The notes under the pieces: generated by a model
Database searches by the model: none
What the model was told of the DNA's origin: nothing
Seen by the model: only the letters and a program-made list of their open reading frames with translations
Assembly: GCA_013433145.1 (NCBI GenBank)
Contig: CM024175.1
Span: 8,292,516-8,356,515 of the forward strand
DNA length: 64,000 nucleotides
Direction: 5' to 3'
Source: Ascaris suum
Taxonomy: Eukaryota; Nematoda; Chromadorea; Rhabditida; Ascarididae
Translations under genes and position numbers: made by a program
Shown here: piece by piece, positions 45,801-60,778 of the stretch
Layout: each line of letters begins with the position of its first letter
How positions within the stretch are numbered: the first letter of the stretch is position 1

Positions 45801-45852
45801 CTTTAGGCGTCGCATTCCATCCCAAGATGTCTTGTGCATCAGCGGTGTTCAT
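36898..45852 (-). CDS. dmap1: DMAP1 (Swc4/Eaf2), SRCAP and TIP60 subunit
   Basis: Homologue of DNA methyltransferase 1-associated protein 1 (yeast Swc4), shared by the SWR1/SRCAP and NuA4/TIP60 nuclear complexes. Eleven exons in reading order: 45852-45754, 44576-44424, 43094-42954, 42558-42443, 41617-41422, 40468-40335, 39416-39311, 38760-38625, 38119-37968, 37594-37445, 36969-36898. All phases agree and the product is 484 residues against 467 in human. Conserved blocks in order: KRPEGMHREL (about 44-53), RQVRPWVWKPFENPAR (88-103), YPFARFNK, the SANT/Myb-like region (about 137-200, with KERFYNAV), HEKRRKEQL (217-225), RFPEFRSAG (321-329), MKLPTNVGQKK (337-347), NEFRSSIVLLQELK (375-388) and a basic tail (VRKRKATAPT...RRLRRS). 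The start ATG gives MNTADAQDILGW, matching the family N-terminus. Exon 7 is poorly conserved and was placed by phase and basic composition. Introns reach about 1.3 kb. Confidence 0.93.
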
Positions 45853-46723
45853 CGCCTTTAAATTAGTGGCTTGATTAGCATTTCTAATGAAAGATCCAGC
45901 AAATAAACGATATAACTATTCGATAAATTATTTTGAAGTGTACTTCGAGATATGCCTCACCTTGAAAATAATAAGTTGAAGGACTTTCACTCCGAGCAAA
46001 TTTTTTCTTTTCAAAACCCCTCGAATGAAAGCGATGATGTTGAAACTAATTGAAATGTTATGAGTAAAGTCAACTGTTTAAGCTGAACAGTCGTAATAAT
46101 TCCATACTTTAAATTATCCCGCATAATTCGTGTTGGAATTTCCATGTCAATTGCATCTGCGAACATTGCGCCTTTTCCATGTCAACTCCTGGATACGCAG
46201 CGCATTTTAGGAAAAGACTAATAAGCATCTATTAAAGTGATTAAAAGCATTACTATTATCATTGTTACCCTACATACCCTTTAACCTATCACTATTATTG
46301 GCAGAAACAGCGGTGACATTCTTAGTCCTTTTCTCATTGTGGTTATTGCTTTTAGTACCATTATTATTGGTAGTATAATATCTTCAATCAAACTAGAAAA
46401 AATAAAACTGCCATCGAATAGTGAATTCAAGACAAGCAAGCAATATCTACCAATAAAATAAAGCAAGTTGACATCAAGGTCTATAGAAAAACACGAACCG
46501 TTCCTGCAACAAAATTCGAAAGCACCAACACTTTCAAGGCATATTTCACGGTAATGTGTGGATGATGCACAACACTATGTACAAACTATTGGCGTCTGAT
46601 CATATGAACCGACGAATTAGCACACCTGCAGAGATTACTGAGCTGTCTGACATTTCTACATCTACATGCATTAAAGAACCTGGACAACATTAGAAAACCC
46701 CACAAACAGCACCCCAACTCATG
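45853..46723. other. Upstream region of DMAP1
   Basis: Should contain the DMAP1 promoter and leader. A minus-strand TTTTCAAG/GTGAGG donor-like site near 45960 could end a non-coding first exon. No TATA-like box in a convincing position, and no other gene recognised. Confidence 0.35.
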
Positions 46724-46789
46724 GAACGAGCAACAAAAGCAACTTTTCGAGAGAAAAGCGAGAACTAAAGATCATATTTCTTATATGAC

Positions 46790-47090
46790 GCCTATAAGCA
46801 AGATTGACTAGGCAGACCTTAAATTAAAAACTCTATCAGAATCATCAATAAACTGAGACAAAAACAAGAACTCATCGATATGACGCGCAATCAGCATGGT
46901 CATCTATATCAGTATAAGTTATAAAGGAACAAGATTTGGGAAGAATGACTAGGCAGACCTTAAAGAGCATTAAAAACTCTATCAGAATCATCAATAAACT
47001 GAGACAAAAAAGAACATAGAACTTTTGACTTGACAAAAATATGGTCAGATCAGGGCCTATTTGTTTTATAGACGCGCGATTGACATAATT
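46790..47090 (-). repeat. Inverted copies of the 178-bp repeat family
   Basis: Two diverged copies, near 46795-46890 and 46893-47090, share gactaggcagaccttaaa, ctctatcagaatcatcaata and aactgagacaaaaa with the reverse complement of the 49.8-50.25 kb array. Confidence 0.85.
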
Positions 47091-47330
47091 TGTAGACTCG
47101 AAGTACATGCGTTACAGAGATTGACGTATGTTGACACTGCTGAATATGCGAGCGATTTAAGAAGGCAATCGCTCGACGAATCACCGAAACTCCATCAATG
47201 ACTCTAAGTGGCAACAGATGTCGTTTCTCAACAGGATCGTGGGTGTCTTCTAGAGATCTGAAGCAAACACCTGAAGTCTCAGATATGATAGGGATCAGGG
47301 CGAAAAGACGTTATATAAGTAGCGGACGTT

Positions 47331-48430
47331 TTGTGTTGCTTCAATTACGAGCGCTTAACGAGTGATCCTCTCTCTGTCTTGAAACATCGCGAGTTTGGTG
47401 CTACTTCAATTGTGGAAGAAACCAGAGGTGTGCTGTTTGTGTTTGACGAGGTGGCGAGGAAAAGGATGCAAGGAATATGGCCTATCGAGCCAGATGCAGC
47501 TATTTCTTCGAAGTGTCCTTGTCAGCCGGAACAGGCGCAAAACAAGGGGATATTTGTTCCCCGACTTCCTTATCAACTCTCGAAGGACTCTTGAGACTAC
47601 AGATGGTTTCAATTTATTCAGCAAATAACTCTAAATGCTTCTCTTTGCGGACGAAGTTCTACTGGTTGCCGATCACCCAAAAAACTTGCAGTATTCACTG
47701 AACGAGGTCAACAAGAATGCCAAGAAAATTGGGCTCAGCATTTGCAAATGTAAAACGAAGTGGATGAAAAATACACTCTGTCGTTAGTTTCCCATGAAGC
47801 TCGACAGTGAAAATATCGAACTTGTGGAACATTTTCTACAGTTAGGATAGACTTGCAAATGAGCGGCGATTTGGGTCAGGAATTAAGCAGATGAAAAAGA
47901 GCGCATTGGCTATTATTCGCCAAGCTCAACGATGTCTATTGCGACCCAATGATAAAAATGTTCGTGGAGAACTCTTCACTTCGACGGCCATCCCTGTTCT
48001 TCTGTGAGGAGCGAAATGTGGAATATCAGACTCGCTGAAGAAAACAAACTAGCAGCGTCCCAGCGAGCAATGGAGAGGCGAATGGAAAGTATCAACAAAC
48101 TGCAACACACAACAAACGAAGAGTTGCGCTCTGGATCCGCATTGAATGTTATCGTTGAAGAAATGTACAAATGAAAACGAGGGTGGGCTGGTCACGTAGC
48201 CAGGTTAAATGACTATAGATGGACTAAGTAAATCTTCTAATGGTAATCAAGAGACATAAAACGATCACGCGGCAGGCAACAACAAGGGAGGAAGACCCGC
48301 TGAGGCGCCTGTATGTAGATACTTAGATGCGGAGGGCTCAGGATCGCTATAGATGGAAGAGTTGCCAGCTGCGTCGATGGGGGAACGACGAAATCGACGA
48401 AATCACGGCTGTTTAAAGCATTCAAAGTAA
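47331..48430 (+). pseudogene. RTE-type LINE reverse transcriptase remnant
   Basis: Pieces in different frames match the reverse transcriptase and C-terminal part of RTE-clade elements. Around 47540 AKQGDICSPTSL matches the QGD-ISP block; around 47640 LLFADEVLLVADHPKNL matches the LFADDIVL catalytic block with the second D changed to E; NEVNKNAKKIGLSI and KTKWMKNTLC follow. At 48055-48210 QRAMERRM and RGWAGHVARLNDYRWTK match the C-terminal RAMER, RWAGH and RWTK blocks, and KRSRGR follows. Several stops and frame changes make it non-functional, and the upstream endonuclease is absent. Confidence 0.8.
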
Positions 48431-49820
48431 AGTAGCCTTGCCAAATCCATCCTCGCAGTGCACATATAGATGTCTAAGTCGAAACATAGCGCTGCAGCCA
48501 TTGAGTCAATGTCGGCTCCCCAACGCAGAATATCCACAGTGTTCAGCGCTGTGTCCCGTCTCCATTACAGCACTTCGTCCATACTGTTACACGTGGCCTT
48601 AGATATGAACATCTCTTAAATCTACTCACACTCATTTATGATCTGAACTTTCATTTTAAAGCATTGTTTAGGGATTCCTCTGAAGCAGTGAATTGTTTTG
48701 TAACATTCAAAGCGATAACTATCTAAAGCTCAGTCTTGTGCGATATGTGAAGGTGATGAGAATCGATCGGATATCTGGGTGATGATGCCCCGTTCCCTTG
48801 ATGCAACACGCGAATGCTGTGAAAGATCTAAATGAATCGCTCGCTATCTAATGCCAACGCCACATTCCATTGTTAGGAGCCTCTGTGCGAAATAAGCATG
48901 CCTGGAGCAGCCTTTAACATCCTAACGGCACTGTGCAAAAATGCATGCCCACCAACTTTCTGAAGGTTGAGCACTGCACGCGGCTTATGTCGTTATCAAG
49001 CTTCCGATCCGCTTTAGTCGACTTAATCATAGGTTGCATTGTCGAATGCGCAAACTTTGTTTCGACAGGCTGTGTCCTCGGAACGCTTCGGATGCGAGAA
49101 ACTGATGCTGGGTGTAAAAACAACTGCCATCACCTCTGATTGCACCGTCGCTCATTCTCCTGGTTTTTTGATCAACTGGGAATGAACATGAGTCGGTGAA
49201 CAGGTAACTTGCACGTGAGGCAAGTACTTCTTCTAAACGTTATTCAGCCATTCTAGATTAGTGGCTCGAAACGAGTGCTCTTGATAGCCCCATCTTCTTA
49301 CGATCTCCTCCACATCCTAAGAGTAGGCTTCTTTGCTAGAGTTGCGCACTTCAAATGATTGCTTGCATTGAAGGCAATTCTTCGAATTGGGAGCATATCG
49401 CCTTCGATCTGCTTTTTCCTTCACAATCCTGACTTGCCTATGTCGGAGAGCAAGTGCTGCATGCAATCAAACTATGTCAATGCAATGAACTAGACGCTGA
49501 AAGCATCGATTGGCTTTTTACTATCAAACGAACTTACAATGCCCGTTATCGGTATGCCTACACGGGAAAGAAATGAAGTGATGGGAACCTGGAGCTTCGA
49601 ACTGAAGAATTCATAACCGGTGCATATAACAGTCGCACGAAAGATCCATTCATGAAGAGTCACAGGGAGTTTAATGCAAGTTGAGAACGATTGAGTCATT
49701 TCATCAAACCGTCGAGGGTCGATTCATGAATTCAGTTCACCAATAAGAACACAGTGTCACGAATGCACCAGAATAACGCATAAGATAATGCATAACACGA
49801 CAGTGAAATTTATGGCAACT
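48431..49820. other. Unclassified repeat-like interior of the composite block
   Basis: No gene supported. A cysteine-containing frame on the minus strand (48914-49123, VQCSTFRKLVGMHFCTV) has the look of a dispersed repeat-derived sequence, but this could not be verified. Confidence 0.3.
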
Positions 49821-50250
49821 GCGCGTCACGTAAGAAAATTGATCTTATAGAAAAGTTCTTGTTTTTGTCTCAGTTTATTGATGATTCTGATAGAGTTTTT
49901 AATGCTCTTTAAGGTCTGCCTAGTCATTCTTCCCAAATCTTGTTCTTTATACACTTATAGGCCCTGATATATCGATGACCATGCAATTTTTGTCAATTGC
50001 GCGTCATATAAGAAATTGATCTTATAGAAAAGTTCTTGTTTTTGTCTCAGTTTATTGATGATTCTGATAGAGTTTTTAATGCTCTTTAAGGTCTGCCTAG
50101 TCATTCTTCCCAAATCTTGTTCCTTTATACACTTATAGGCCCTGATATATCGATGACCATGCAATTTTTGTCAATTGCGCGTCATATAAGAAATTGATCT
50201 TATAGAAAAGTTCTTGTTTTTGTCTCAGTTTATTGATGATTCTGATAGAG
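49821..50250 (+). repeat. 178-bp tandem repeat, about 2.4 copies
   Basis: The word gcgcgtca starts copies at 49821, 49999 and 50177, an exact 178-bp spacing. Copies 1 and 2 are nearly identical; copy 3 departs after about 75 bp (gagcattcaatgctcttcaa replaces the earlier gagtttttaatgctctttaa). Confidence 0.95.
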
Positions 50251-50461
50251 CATTCAATGCTCTTCAATATGTGTTGAAATTCGTCTTTCGAATTTTGTTT
50301 CCTTACGGTATATTGTCTATTTACTGCGACATTTTATTGCGGAGTGACCACTACCGCGCCGCTTTCCGAGGACGCGCGCGGTCTCTCTCCGTCTCTCTCG
50401 TGCGCGTGCGCTTGTGGCTAAGTGCGTCGACCCCGAACGAGCAACAAAAGCAACTTTTCGA

Positions 50462-51127
50462 TATATTCGAGTTTCAAGACTATGTGGTGGCTCTAGCAGC
50501 GCTATTCACTATACCGCAGCCGATGCCGCGCCACTCGTTTTACTCATCCGAAATGAGACGAGATTTAATTCAGAACATTTGAACAGTGGTCCATCTATAC
50601 AACGTGTTTGCGAAGTACTGTCTCCTTTTTTGCAGTTTATCTGCTCTATAATGCGAGTCCAACGTGCTGCATAACGAGAGCTTGATCGGGTTGGAACGCA
50701 ACTACGCACTAGGCATCTTTGATGCGTTCGTAACGCCATTCCAAGTGCACAGATCAGTACATTATTTGTATCAGCCAGAATTGTGTACGTTATATCATTC
50801 AGATGTCCTCGTTCTTCCTTGAGTTGTTCCCGAACTGGCCCAATCGGACTGGATAAAAGGCATACATATGCAGGCGTAGCGTCACGCACATAAACACCGT
50901 TTCGCCATGAGGGACTTTCAGACGCAAATTCGCAAAAGTGCAATAGAACTGACTGATACTGCAGAGTTTTTGTCGTAGAGCTCGAGGATGAAGTCACATA
51001 TGACACGTTGTTGTTGTTGTACAGCAAAACTGAGATGACGCGAACAAGAACTACTTCTATCTCGTTCGGGTAAAGGAAAGACCTTCGTGCCGTTCAATTA
51101 CAGGCAAAGGAAAGATCTTTGTGCTGG
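50462..51127. other. Unassigned sequence left of the ATE1 relic
   Basis: A 172-residue minus-strand frame (50509-51027) has no recognised family and overlaps frames of similar length on the other strand. The word aactacttctatctcg occurs at about 51048 and again at 51448, on either side of the first part of the ATE1 relic. Confidence 0.35.
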
Positions 51128-51765
51128 CTTTTTGAAAGATTGTGTTGTGAATTAAAGAAGATAAATGGACGTGTTCTCTTCTGTAGACAGACAGGCCTTA
51201 CATGCGAAGTGACTGTTGGTTAATGGAACTTAAGAGGCAACCCAATATGCCTACTCATGAAATAACACTGCGGTGATTACATTTATTCTACAGTCGATTG
51301 TCGTTTATTGTTATTCACATAATGTCATTGATTGGCTTATGTACTCTTATGTCGCATCAGGGGGGGGGGGGGTCTATATAAGTCGGGCTTCGGCCCGTTA
51401 GAACGTCTTTGGTTCTACTTGTGTTTGGGGGCTGCTGCTTCCCCGTAAACTACTTCTATCTCGCTTGTGCTTTCGTATATCGGCATCGACGAATGGTTAG
51501 CGGTTCCTGCCTTCTGCGTACATTCCGTCCTCTTATGCAGCCGCTGCCAGTCCCATCACTTGCAAAGGAGAGACCTGAGCAGCGCTATTGCTACATGGAA
51601 TAGTCCATCCATTGCTGTCCGAAGACGCCCCACAAATGCCGCCTCCATCCATCCGAAGTATTGCATGACTAAAGCTTTACATGAATTCTACTCGGTGGAT
51701 GAGTTCGCCGATTGAAGAGCATTGGAGAAAAGGCGATCGCGTTTGCATCTGATCGTTCACCGATG
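51128..51765 (+). pseudogene. Decayed ATE1 exon copy, split by an insertion
   Basis: 51130-51205 resembles the end of the ATE1 intron and the start of the next exon seen at 54500-54580 (ttgtgttgtgaatta against ttgtgttatgaatta, then a T-rich tract, TAG and ...caggcctt...). The match resumes at 51558 (gcaaaggagagacc, then GCGCTATTGCTACATGGAA) and continues to about 51760 (gagaaaaggcgatcgcgtt), following exon B of the intact copies. About 350 unrelated bases lie between the two halves. In-frame stops and changed key codons (YYYMGYYID became YCYME-stop) show that it is dead. It lies just left of the tandem array, outside unit 1. Confidence 0.8.
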
Positions 51766-52196
51766 TCGGGATTGGAGGGTCTTTTACCAGAGTCTCGTTA
51801 GATTTCGGTGAAGGTAACGACCGTAGAGTCTGCATAGGCTGGCTTTTTGGGGCCCAGGTATAGGGATAGTGCTAACGAATATATTATTCCATACCTGCCT
51901 TACACTGATTCAACTGCTGCACAGACTACAGCTAGCTCGCTTTAATGGCAAGCATTGTCCACGGAAATAACGAGGTCTTAAGGGATCAGAACCAGTTCAA
52001 AAAAGAACACCTCTAAAGCCAAACGCCTCATCAGGGATTCTTTAAACGATTTGATGGGCAGCATGTAAGGAAAGGAGCACCTTTATGAAATATGTGTGAA
52101 AGGAATTTGGAGATGGAATACATGTGGCGACTATTCCCATGTGGCCACCGAGTAATGTGCAAACAATTTGGGCACAAAATTGAATCATTTGCATTA
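51766..52196. other. Left flank of the tandem array
   Basis: No gene recognised. The homology shared between units ends at about 52197; sequence to the left is not repeated at the corresponding positions of units 2 and 3. Confidence 0.45.
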
Positions 52197-52228
52197 GTTG
52201 TTCAAGACAAGTAAACCGATGAAAGTTA

Positions 52229-52234
52229 TTTATT
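52229..52234 (-). terminator. Poly(A) signal of SXP copy 1
   Basis: AATAAA on the minus strand, about 65 bp after the stop codon. Confidence 0.6.
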
Positions 52235-52299
52235 TTGCAGCTTCCAGTACTGTCTGGACGGCTTAGCATGCAAGCTACGTTAATAGTCGTCGTGGCTCT

Positions 52300-53237
52300 T
52301 TACTGAAATTCACTCTTGATCTTCTCGAATGCGGTTTCAACCACGGACTTTATATAGTTCTTCATTTCGTTACGGACGTCATCGGGCAGAGAATCGATAA
52401 TTGCCTTCACCTTCTCTGCTTGTTGTGCCGCAGTTTCATCTTCGTTCGCTGCTAACTCACCTATCTGGGCGAAAGCTTTCTTTGCTGCATCGCTGAGTGA
52501 GGACTGCTCGATTGCCTCTTTCGCCTTGGCGGATGCCGAGTGCAATTTCTTCCTCGTTTCTTCGAATTGTGTCTGAATTGAACAAAGTTTCATACGATTT
52601 CCACATGCACATATAAACGAGGTAGGTCACTTGAAACGCGGACGTCATTAACAAGTCCTAAAATATATGTGGCTATTTGCATGATCCTGAAGACAACATC
52701 ATTGTTAAAGTTATGGTGCAAGCTTTCTGAGAAGTCAACGTAATCGTAAATAGATTCGACGAAATGCTATAAGAAGGTGAGAGATGATTTCGATTTGAAT
52801 GTGCAAATGAGTAAGGCGTTTTTGTTAATAAAGGCTCTAGGTTTGTCATCTAGAAATAGTTTCATATATTAGAAACGAAAAAGTCCGATCTGGTCGTGAC
52901 GACGACGAGAAGTTAGAGTGCTACTATGGAGCACAACAGAAAGATGCGACTAAGACAAGCACAGAGGAGGCACACTCACCTGAATCCCTTGTCCTTGTTG
53001 AGCTGCCCAATCGTTCAATTTCTCACGAATCTGTCCGATGGTAAGGGATTTATCAGCGATTATTGCAAGAAACTGCTCGCGCGCTTCTGGAGTGATTACA
53101 GAAAGGAATTTGGGTTTGAGTGCTGTCAGAGTGCCATGGCCTTGTCGCAGCAGTTCTAAAGCGACTGTCTGATCGTCTTGTGCCCGCACACCGCAAAATG
53201 ATGCAGCTAGAGATGCGAGAAGAAGAGCAGCAAACAT
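52300..53237 (-). CDS. SXP/RAL-2 family secreted protein, copy 1
   Basis: Two exons, 53237-52980 and 52572-52300, joined in phase 0 by a 407-bp intron with GTGAGT donor and TTCAATTCAG acceptor; 176 residues. Residues 1-19 (MFAALLLASLAASFCGVRA) are a signal peptide. The mature part is helical and charged, the DUF148/SXP-RAL-2 (Ani s 5-like) fold: LKPKFLSVITPEAREQFLAI, LTIGQIREKLNDWA and VRNEMKNYIKS are typical of it. Family members are abundant secreted or surface nematode proteins, strongly antigenic in hosts; binding of divalent cations is proposed for some. A minus-strand TATAAAAGG lies 75 bp upstream of the ATG. Differs from copies 2 and 3 at residues 150 (D for E) and 163 (V for E). Confidence 0.92.
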
Positions 53238-55727
<2,490 letters not shown>

Positions 55728-55872
55728 CGGCGTTAATACATGTCGTGTGATCTCCGTTTTCTTAATTGTTCATCGTGTTTAAAATGGAGTCGTATGAGCG
55801 TTACGCATCAAGTGAAAGCCAACCATTCACAGTTATCAGATTGCCGCAAATTTTTTGAAAAATGCTGACTAT

Positions 55873-55891
55873 AATAAATGCCAGTAATAAA
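55873..55891 (+). terminator. Poly(A) signals of ATE1 copy 1
   Basis: Two AATAAA words (55873-55878 and 55886-55891), about 145-165 bp after the stop. Confidence 0.55.
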
Positions 55892-57083
55892 AGTACGAAA
55901 GTGCCCAACTTAAAATCACCACCACCTGTGCATAGGTAGCGGAAGGAGAGAAATAGAAAGGGCTTCGAGTTTTTCTCTGCTATAGTTCCCTTTTTTCACA
56001 AGTGGTGTTTTTCGAGCTGGCTAACTTGAAAGAATGTTTAACAGTGATCTGGCAGTTGAGATGGGGCGATCAATTTTGCGATAGCAGTAACATATTGCTT
56101 TATGGCCGCTTTGCAAGAATTATACTTAACCATCTCCTAGTTCAAGAATTTATGCTTGAATGAACCATCTCCTAGTCCAAGAATTTATGCTTGAATGCAG
56201 CACAAAATGTTTTGCATCTTCTGTTCACAGAGACCTGGAACTACTTTGCAAAGCTTTTTGCTGCATTTTTGCATGCAGATAGATAGGTGCCGACGGAGGA
56301 AGAGTGGAAGAGGGAATTGACCGAATTTTTTATCGCCGCAAATTTGTAACAGTTATTTTGGTGTGGAGTCGGAGTTATTGCTCGAGAAATCGGCGTACGT
56401 TCCTCCCCAGTTTCCTATCTCCAAATGCATAAAATTTGAGACGATTTATAAGATTATCGAAAATGTTCTATTGCATGAGCTAAGTGGATGTTGCATAAGA
56501 CTAGGGATAAGATGATGTGCTCAGAGGAGTTAAGTGCTCAATAAAGGAAATTTTTTAAATTTTGCTACGAAGTACTCGTTGCACTCTCGCTCCCAAGAAC
56601 CATTATCGGTAGAGGTGACCTTTGCTATCCCAGGATTCCAGGAGTATTAAAATCTGAGGAATGATTCTTCACTCTAAAAGGGGGAAAATGCGAGCACTCT
56701 CTAGAAAACAGAACATTAATGTGCCACTGAATGGATGCCGCACCTGGAGTTTCCATTTTCCGATAAATCATTCGATCAACGGTGGAAATGTAATAGTCTT
56801 TTGAACATTTTTCAAAAAATAAATGTTATTTTTATGCACTCGTGCAGTTTCATGATGAACGCCCACTTATGTTTGATAGCATCTTACGAAAGCGTTACCA
56901 ACGAGGCGAGGCGTTGAATGCATCACAGAACCCGAAGCAAGCAGCGCCGCTATAGGCACTTCCTCTGATCTCAGCGCTATGACGAGGAAATAAAGAAAAA
57001 TCTAAACACAGTAATCATTCCGGTCACATTTTTGAGGAAGAGAACACTCTTCTCCAAGATCATTAAGGATACTGGCCATAAAG
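55892..57083. other. Non-coding right part of unit 1
   Basis: No gene recognised. Contains a 35-bp direct duplication (accatctcctagtycaaga..., copies from 56129 and 56164). Repeated in unit 2 at 60779-61969. Confidence 0.45.
56129..56198 (+). repeat. 35-bp direct duplication
   Basis: Two copies of a 35-bp word beginning accatctcctag, one mismatch apart; present also at 61016-61085 in unit 2, so it predates the array expansion. Confidence 0.9.
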
Positions 57084-57115
57084 GTTGTTCAAGACAAGTA
57101 CACCGATGAAAGTCA

Positions 57116-57121
57116 TTTATT
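57116..57121 (-). terminator. Poly(A) signal of SXP copy 2
   Basis: AATAAA on the minus strand, about 65 bp after the stop. Confidence 0.6.
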
Positions 57122-57186
57122 TTGCAGCTTCCAGTATTGCCTGGACGGCTTAGCATGCAAGCTACGTTAATAGTCGTCGTGGCTCT

Positions 57187-58124
57187 TTACTGAAATTCAC
57201 TCTTGATCTTCTCGAATGCGGTTTCAACCTCGGACTTTATATAGTTCTTCATTTCGTTACGGACGTCTTCGGGCAGAGAATCGATAATTGCCTTCACCTT
57301 CTCTGCTTGCTGTGCCGCAGTTTCATCCTCGTTCGCTGCTAACTCACCTATCTGGGCGAAAGCTTTCTTTGCTGCATCGCTGAGTGAGGACTGCTCGATT
57401 GCCTCTTTCGCCTTGGCGGATGCCGAGTGCAATTTCTTCCTCGTTTCTTCGAATTGTGTCTGAATTGAACAAAGTTTCATACGATTTCCACATGCACATA
57501 TAAACGAGGTAGGTCACTTGAAACGCGGACGTCATTAACAAGTCCTAAAATATATGTGGCTATTTGCATGATCCTGAAGACAACATCATTGTTAAAGTTA
57601 TGGTGCAAGCTTTCTGAGAAGTCAACGTAATCGTAAATAGATTCGACGAAATGCTATAAGAAGGTGAGAGATGATTTCGATTTGAATGTGCAAATGAGTA
57701 AGGCGTTTTTGTTAATAAAGGCTCTAGGTTTGTCATCTAGAAATAGTTTCATATATTAGAAACGAAAAAGTCCGATCTGGTCGTGACGACGACGAGAAGT
57801 TAGAGTGCTACTATGGAGCACAACAGAAAGATGCGACTAAGACAAGCACAGAGGAGGCACACTCACCTGAATCCCTTGTCCTTGTTGAGCTGCCCAATCG
57901 TTCAATTTCTCACGAATCTGTCCGATGGTAAGGGATTTATCAGCGATTATTGCAAGAAACTGCTCGCGCGCTTCTGGAGTGATTACAGAAAGGAATTTGG
58001 GTTTGAGTGCTGTCAGAGTGCCATGGCCTTGTCGCAGCAGTTCTAAAGCGACTGTCTGATCGTCTTGTGCCCGCACACCGCAAAATGATGCAGCTAGAGA
58101 TGCGAGAAGAAGAGCAGCAAACAT
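57187..58124 (-). CDS. SXP/RAL-2 family secreted protein, copy 2
   Basis: Exons 58124-57867 and 57459-57187; same intron, signal peptide and length (176 residues) as copy 1. Exon 1 is identical to copy 1. Exon 2 has four differences from copy 1, of which two change the protein (E150 and E163 here). Identical in protein to copy 3. Confidence 0.92.
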
Positions 58125-58198
58125 ATTGATGAGTGCAGTTCAGTTCACCGGTATGCTGAAAGTATGAAGTAAGTATGCTGAACTGTGAGCATTGCTGG

Positions 58199-58207
58199 CC
58201 TTTTATA
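58199..58207 (-). promoter_or_regulatory. TATA box of SXP copy 2
   Basis: TATAAAAGG on the minus strand, 75 bp upstream of the ATG. Confidence 0.75.
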
Positions 58208-58398
58208 TTGGCACACTTATGGTAGTTATCTCCAAATCTGCCCACCATTTCCTCTTTTTGTGAGCTGATCCCAACAGCAGCATTAAATGAGCGTCTTTTA
58301 AAGCTCAAAATGCTGAGTTAATAGCCATTCCTCACTTAAAATTTGGTTTAATCGTTAAACATTTCACCTAATAGAAACGTTCACATATTGAAGAGTAA

Positions 58399-60614
<2,216 letters not shown>

Positions 60615-60759
60615 CGGCGTTAATACATGTCGTGTGATCTCCGTTTTCTTAATTGTTCATCGTGTTTAAAATGGAGTCGTATGAGCGTTACGCATCAAGT
60701 GAAAGCCAACCATTCACAGTTATCAGATTGCCGCAAATTTTTTGAAAAATGCTGACTAT

Positions 60760-60778
60760 AATAAATGCCAGTAATAAA
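60760..60778 (+). terminator. Poly(A) signals of ATE1 copy 2
   Basis: Same two AATAAA words as in unit 1. Confidence 0.55.

Larger units (their letters stand above)
46724..50461. mobile_element. Composite repeat block with 27-bp edge repeats
   Basis: A perfect 27-bp direct repeat, starting gaacgagcaacaaaagc and ending aacttttcga, occurs at 46724-46750 and 50435-50461. Just inside, the same 178-bp repeat family appears in opposite orientation on the two sides (46790-47090 inverted, 49821-50250 direct), and the middle holds a dead RTE-type LINE plus unclassified repeat sequence (48,600-49,440). The layout suggests an insertion or rearrangement bounded by the 27-mer, either as a long target-site duplication or as the residue of recombination. 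The block as a single mobile unit is inference; the repeats are seen directly. Confidence 0.6.

Noticed and set aside
49821..50250. CRISPR-like array
   Set aside because: Copies are contiguous 178-bp repeats without unique spacers, in a eukaryotic genome.
52926..53159. Plus-strand open frame opposite SXP exon 1, repeated in all units, and the 122-residue minus frame overlapping it
   Set aside because: Shadow frames of the SXP exon; no independent coding signs.
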